64,000 nt of DNA from Shinella yambaruensis (GTDB lineage: Bacteria > Pseudomonadota > Alphaproteobacteria > Rhizobiales > Rhizobiaceae), in assembly GCF_022899355.1 (NCBI RefSeq), contig NZ_JALJCK010000005.1, positions 62,001 through 126,000 of the forward strand, written 5' to 3'. Under the pieces are notes generated by a model, which saw only the letters and a program-made list of their open reading frames with translations, had not been told where the DNA came from and did not search any database. The position numbers and the translations under genes are program-made. How positions within the stretch are numbered: position 1 is the stretch's first letter; every line of letters begins with the position of its first letter. Shown here piece by piece: positions 60,915 to 64,000 of this stretch.

Positions 60915-61763
60915 GTGGCGCCGAGAGCGAACTGGAAAGGCTTCCTGAAGGTGGGTGAACTGGTGTGCCCGGTCGCGCTCTACACGGCCGCCTCGACCAG
61001 CGAACGCATCGCCTTCCACATGCTGAACCGCAAGACCGGCCACCGGCTGCACCGGGAATTCGTCGACAGCGAGACGGGCAAGGTGGTGGAGCGCGAGGAT
61101 CAGGTGAAGGGCTACGAGGCGGGCGAGAACGACTATATCACGCTCGATCCCGAGGAAGTCGCCTCGGCGGTGCCCGAGAGCGACAAGACGATGGAGATCG
61201 AGGCGTTCATCGCCTGCGACGACATCGACGACCTCTATTTCGACAAACCCTATTATCTTGCGCCGTCCGACAGGCACGGCGAGGAGGCCTTCGCGCTGAT
61301 CCGCGAGGGCATGAAGACGAAGAAGGTGGCGGCGCTTGCCGAGACCGTGCTGTTCCGCCGGGTGCGTACCCTCCTCATCCGCCCCCACGGGGAAGGTCTC
61401 ATCGCGACGACGCTGAGCTACGACTACGAAGTGCGCTCCGCCGAGGAGGCCTTTTCGGATATCCCCGCCTTCAAGCTCAAGGGCGAGATGCTGGACCTGG
61501 CCGAGCACATCATCAAGACGAAGAGCGGCCGCTTCGATCCGAAGACCTTCGACGACCGTTACGACGCGGCGCTCGCCGAGGTGGTCAAGGCGAAGATCGA
61601 GGGCCGGAAGATCAAACGTGTCACGCCGAAGGCCGAGGGCAAGGTCATCGACCTCATGGAGGCCCTGCGGCGGAGCGCCGGCGAAAACGAGAAACCGGCA
61701 AAGGGCGGCAGGAAGAAGGCCGCCACAGGCAAGACGGCGGCAAGCCGACGCAAGGCAGGGTGA
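60915..61763 (+). CDS. ku: Ku protein, non-homologous end joining
   Basis: 282-residue bacterial Ku. ANWKGFLKVGELVCPVALYT, HMLNRKTGHRLHREFVDSET and KGYEAGENDYITLDPEEVAS are diagnostic of the Ku bridge domain. The homodimer ring binds double-strand ends and recruits LigD. The basic tail (KGGRKKAATGKTAASRRKAG) is typical for DNA threading. GTG start with GAACGG upstream. Followed directly by ligD (2-nt gap). Confidence 0.93.
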   Translation: MAPRANWKGFLKVGELVCPVALYTAASTSERIAFHMLNRKTGHRLHREFVDSETGKVVEREDQVKGYEAGENDYITLDPEEVASAVPESDKTMEIEAFIACDDIDDLYFDKPYYLAPSDRHGEEAFALIREGMKTKKVAALAETVLFRRVRTLLIRPHGEGLIATTLSYDYEVRSAEEAFSDIPAFKLKGEMLDLAEHIIKTKSGRFDPKTFDDRYDAALAEVVKAKIEGRKIKRVTPKAEGKVIDLMEALRRSAGENEKPAKGGRKKAATGKTAASRRKAG

Positions 61764-61765
61764 TC

Positions 61766-64000
61766 ATGGCGACGCTGGACGTCTACCGGCAAAAGCGGGA
61801 CTTCAAGACCACGTCCGAACCACGCGGCAGGAAGGCCCGCAAGGGCGGCCACAGTTTCGTCATCCAGAAGCACGACGCGACGCGCCTGCACTACGATTTC
61901 CGCATCGAAATGGACGGCGTGCTCAAGAGCTGGGCGGTGACGCGCGGCCCCAGCCTGGTGCCGAGCGAAAAGCGGCTGGCCGTGCATGTGGAGGACCACC
62001 CGCTCGCCTATGGCGATTTCGAAGGCACGATCCCCAAGGGCGAATATGGCGGCGGCACCGTCATCGTCTGGGATCGCGGCACCTGGGCACCGATCGGCGA
62101 CGCGCGGAAAGCCTATGCCAAGGGCCATCTGGAATTCACCCTCGACGGCGAGAAGCTGCACGGCCGCTGGCATCTCGTGCGCATGCACGGCAAGCCCGGC
62201 GAGAAGCGCGAGAACTGGCTGCTGATCAAGGGCGACGACGAATTCGCCATGCCCGACGGCGATGACGACCTGCTTGATGAGCGGCCGGAATCGGTGAAAA
62301 CGGGGCGGGACATCACCGACGTCGCGGGGGAGGAACCGGGCTGGTCCTCGAAGACCGGACGCATCCGCAAGTCTTCCGGAAGGAAGGCGAAGGCCGACCC
62401 CGTGAAGGCGGAACCGGAGACGGAGGCGCCCGATCCCTCGGGCCTCAAGGGCGCGCGCAAGGCGAGCCTGCCGGATTTCCTGCCGCCGATGCTGGCGACG
62501 CTCGCAGCCGCGCCGCCCCCCGGCGCGCGCTGGCTGCACGAGATCAAGTTCGACGGCTACAGGCTCCAGGCGCGCATCGAGGCGGGCCGGGTCAAGCTCC
62601 TCACCCGCAGCGGGCTGGACTGGACGAAGAAATTCGGCAAGCCGGTGGTCGCGGCGCTTGCCGCGCTGCCGGTCGGCAAGGCGCTGATCGACGGCGAGCT
62701 CGTCGTCGAGACGGGTGCCGGGGCGTCCGACTTCTCCGCCCTCCAGGCCGATCTCAGCGCGGGCCGGAACGACCGCTTCACCATCTACGTCTTCGACCTT
62801 CTCCATCTCGACGGTTACGACCTGACGCGCCTGCCGCTCGAGGCGCGCAAGGCCCTCCTCGAAAAGCTCGTGCCGGAAACCGGGGGCATCCTGCGTTACA
62901 GCGGCCATTTCGACGAGAACGGCGCGCTGGTGCTGCGCCATGCCTGCCGCCTCAGCCTCGAAGGCGTCGTCTCCAAGCTGCGCGACGCCCCCTATCGCGA
63001 AGGCCGCAGCAAGGGCTGGATCAAGTCGAAATGCTCGGCCCGGCAGGAATTCGTCATCGGCGGCTACGCCCCCTCCACCGTCTCGCGCCAGGCGATCGGC
63101 TCATTGCTGCTCGGCGTCTACAAGAACGGCAAGCTGGAGCCGGTCGGCCGGGTCGGCACCGGCTTCAGCACGCCCGTTGCCGCCGATCTCTTCAAACGCC
63201 TCTCGCGCATGCGAACGGACGAAAGCCCCTTCGGCCGGAAACTGACGGCCGAGGAGGCGCGACAGGCCCGCTATGTGCGGCCGGACCTGGTGGCCGAAGT
63301 GGAATTCCGCGCCTGGACGGCCGATGGGCATCTGCGTCATGCTTCGTTCCGGGGCCTGAGGGAAGACAAGCCGGCAAGGGAGGTCGTCGCCGAAATGCCG
63401 AAGTCCAAGACATCCGCCGCGCCGAAGGCGGAAAAGCCGCCGCGCCGCACCGTGCGCCTCACCCATCCCGACCGGGTCTATTGGCCCGGCGAAGGCGTCA
63501 CCAAGGAAGGGCTGGCGGACTACTATACCGAGGTCTGGCGCTATATCGCCCCGCATATCGTCGGCCGCCCGCTCGCCCTTCTGCGCGCGCCGAGCGGCAT
63601 CGACGGGCAGACCTTCTTCCAGAAGCACGCCTGGAAGGGCATCAACGCCCATATCGTCGAAGTGCAGGATCCGGCGGAAAAGGACGACGAACCCTATGTG
63701 GCGATCGAGGATCTCGACGGACTGATGGGCCTCGTTCAGTCCGCCGTGCTGGAAATCCACCCCTGGGGCTCGACGCTCGCCGACTGGGAGCGTCCGGACC
63801 GCATCATCATGGACCTCGATCCCGGCGAGGGCGTTGCATGGCAGGCGGTCATCGATGCCGCCGAGGAAACGCGCAAGCGCCTCGAAGCCGCCGGGCTCAA
63901 CGCCTTCGTCAAGACCTCCGGCGGCAAGGGCCTGCATGTCTGCGCCCCGCTCAAGCCGTCCGCCCGCTGGCCGGCGGTCAAGGCCTTCTGCAAGGGCATC
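61766..64000 (+). CDS. ligD: ATP-dependent DNA ligase LigD (partial, 3' end outside window)
   Basis: 745 visible codons. The order is phosphoesterase, ligase, polymerase. The phosphoesterase domain (FVIQKHDATRLHYDFRIEMD, WAVTRGPS, GEYGGGTVIVWDRG) takes up residues 1-180. The ligase domain has catalytic lysine K261 in LHEIKFDGYRLQ, followed by LIDGELVVETG and EGVVSKLRDAPYREGRS. The polymerase domain begins near residue 560 (VRLTHPDRVYWPGEGVTKEG) and includes DLDPGEGVAWQAVIDAA; the end is cut. It gap-fills, ligates and trims ends in NHEJ with the adjacent Ku. In other rhizobia some Ku/LigD copies are under EcfG control. Confidence 0.93.
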   Translation, partial: MATLDVYRQKRDFKTTSEPRGRKARKGGHSFVIQKHDATRLHYDFRIEMDGVLKSWAVTRGPSLVPSEKRLAVHVEDHPLAYGDFEGTIPKGEYGGGTVIVWDRGTWAPIGDARKAYAKGHLEFTLDGEKLHGRWHLVRMHGKPGEKRENWLLIKGDDEFAMPDGDDDLLDERPESVKTGRDITDVAGEEPGWSSKTGRIRKSSGRKAKADPVKAEPETEAPDPSGLKGARKASLPDFLPPMLATLAAAPPPGARWLHEIKFDGYRLQARIEAGRVKLLTRSGLDWTKKFGKPVVAALAALPVGKALIDGELVVETGAGASDFSALQADLSAGRNDRFTIYVFDLLHLDGYDLTRLPLEARKALLEKLVPETGGILRYSGHFDENGALVLRHACRLSLEGVVSKLRDAPYREGRSKGWIKSKCSARQEFVIGGYAPSTVSRQAIGSLLLGVYKNGKLEPVGRVGTGFSTPVAADLFKRLSRMRTDESPFGRKLTAEEARQARYVRPDLVAEVEFRAWTADGHLRHASFRGLREDKPAREVVAEMPKSKTSAAPKAEKPPRRTVRLTHPDRVYWPGEGVTKEGLADYYTEVWRYIAPHIVGRPLALLRAPSGIDGQTFFQKHAWKGINAHIVEVQDPAEKDDEPYVAIEDLDGLMGLVQSAVLEIHPWGSTLADWERPDRIIMDLDPGEGVAWQAVIDAAEETRKRLEAAGLNAFVKTSGGKGLHVCAPLKPSARWPAVKAFCKGI

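Noticed and set aside
61559-62941. Minus-strand open stretch of 460 codons
   Set aside because: Antisense to ku and ligD, whose motifs are unmistakable.

Overview
The window is GC-rich alphaproteobacterial DNA, most likely from the Rhizobiales/Rhizobiaceae (Rhizobium, Sinorhizobium, Shinella or a relative). The grounds are a DUF982 gene, a decayed DUF1403/scpB pair of the kind found on rhizobial replicons, an EcfG-like sigma factor with matching promoters, an HWE-type sensor kinase, DUF6894 genes, a fused cytochrome oxidase I+III gene, and many ABC importers and LysR regulators. No replication genes, rRNA, intact tRNA, CRISPR array or transposase were seen, so chromosome and megaplasmid cannot be told apart.

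Positions 1-21.3 kb hold a catabolic island for an unidentified hydroxy- or sugar-acid. It has two complete Fbp/Pot-type importers (SBP, double permease, ATPase), two class III CoA-transferases, a CitE-like lyase, an HMG-CoA-lyase-like enzyme, two enolase-superfamily dehydratases, a 2-hydroxyacid dehydrogenase, an MFS carrier and a LysR regulator. A LysR-type box (ATA-N9-TAT with a shared flank) occurs twice in the 8 kb divergent promoter and once in front of the 21.2 kb operon. This suggests that one regulator, probably the LysR gene at 12.5 kb, controls both halves. At the left edge is a partial isomerase plus a hydroxyacid dehydrogenase operon behind twin CATCATATGATG palindromes, followed by frameshifted DUF1403/scpB remnants.

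Positions 21.7-30.8 kb hold an amino-acid or peptide catabolic cluster. It contains an MFS carrier, an aspartase-like lyase, an M20 dipeptidase, a cystathionine-lyase-type PLP enzyme, a LysR regulator, and an amino-acid ABC importer.

Positions 30.9-37.1 kb hold a textbook cobalamin riboswitch with its own promoter. It leads a six-gene operon: DUF1636 metal-binding protein, SAM methyltransferase, and a nickel/peptide-type ABC importer whose two ATPases are fused. This is a candidate cobalt, cobalt-chelate or corrinoid-precursor uptake system.

At 37.2-37.5 kb the 3' end of an ABC exporter gene stops beside a tRNA 3'-end fragment, a likely integration scar. An alpha/beta hydrolase with a divergent LysR regulator and a 5'-truncated LysR pseudogene follow.

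Positions 40.8-61 kb look like a general stress and accessory block. It has two Crp/Fnr paralogues, an EcfG-like sigma factor, a sensor kinase, many small stress proteins (YflT-like, PepSY, BON, DUF892, DUF6894, CsbD-like), an SDR oxidoreductase and an isochorismatase-fold hydrolase. A caa3-type oxidase operon (CoxB with a probable AUU start, CtaDE fusion, CtaG, triheme cytochrome c) sits inside it. GGAAC-N16/17-CGTT-like promoters precede several of these genes. A separate palindrome, GTACG-N4-CGTAC, occurs four times between 50.4 and 53.5 kb.

Positions 58.8-64 kb hold DNA repair genes: alkyladenine glycosylase, DUF72 and an endo/exonuclease-fold enzyme, diverging from ku-ligD (cut by the window end). 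Two face-to-face overlapping EcfG-type promoters appear to drive the two directions.
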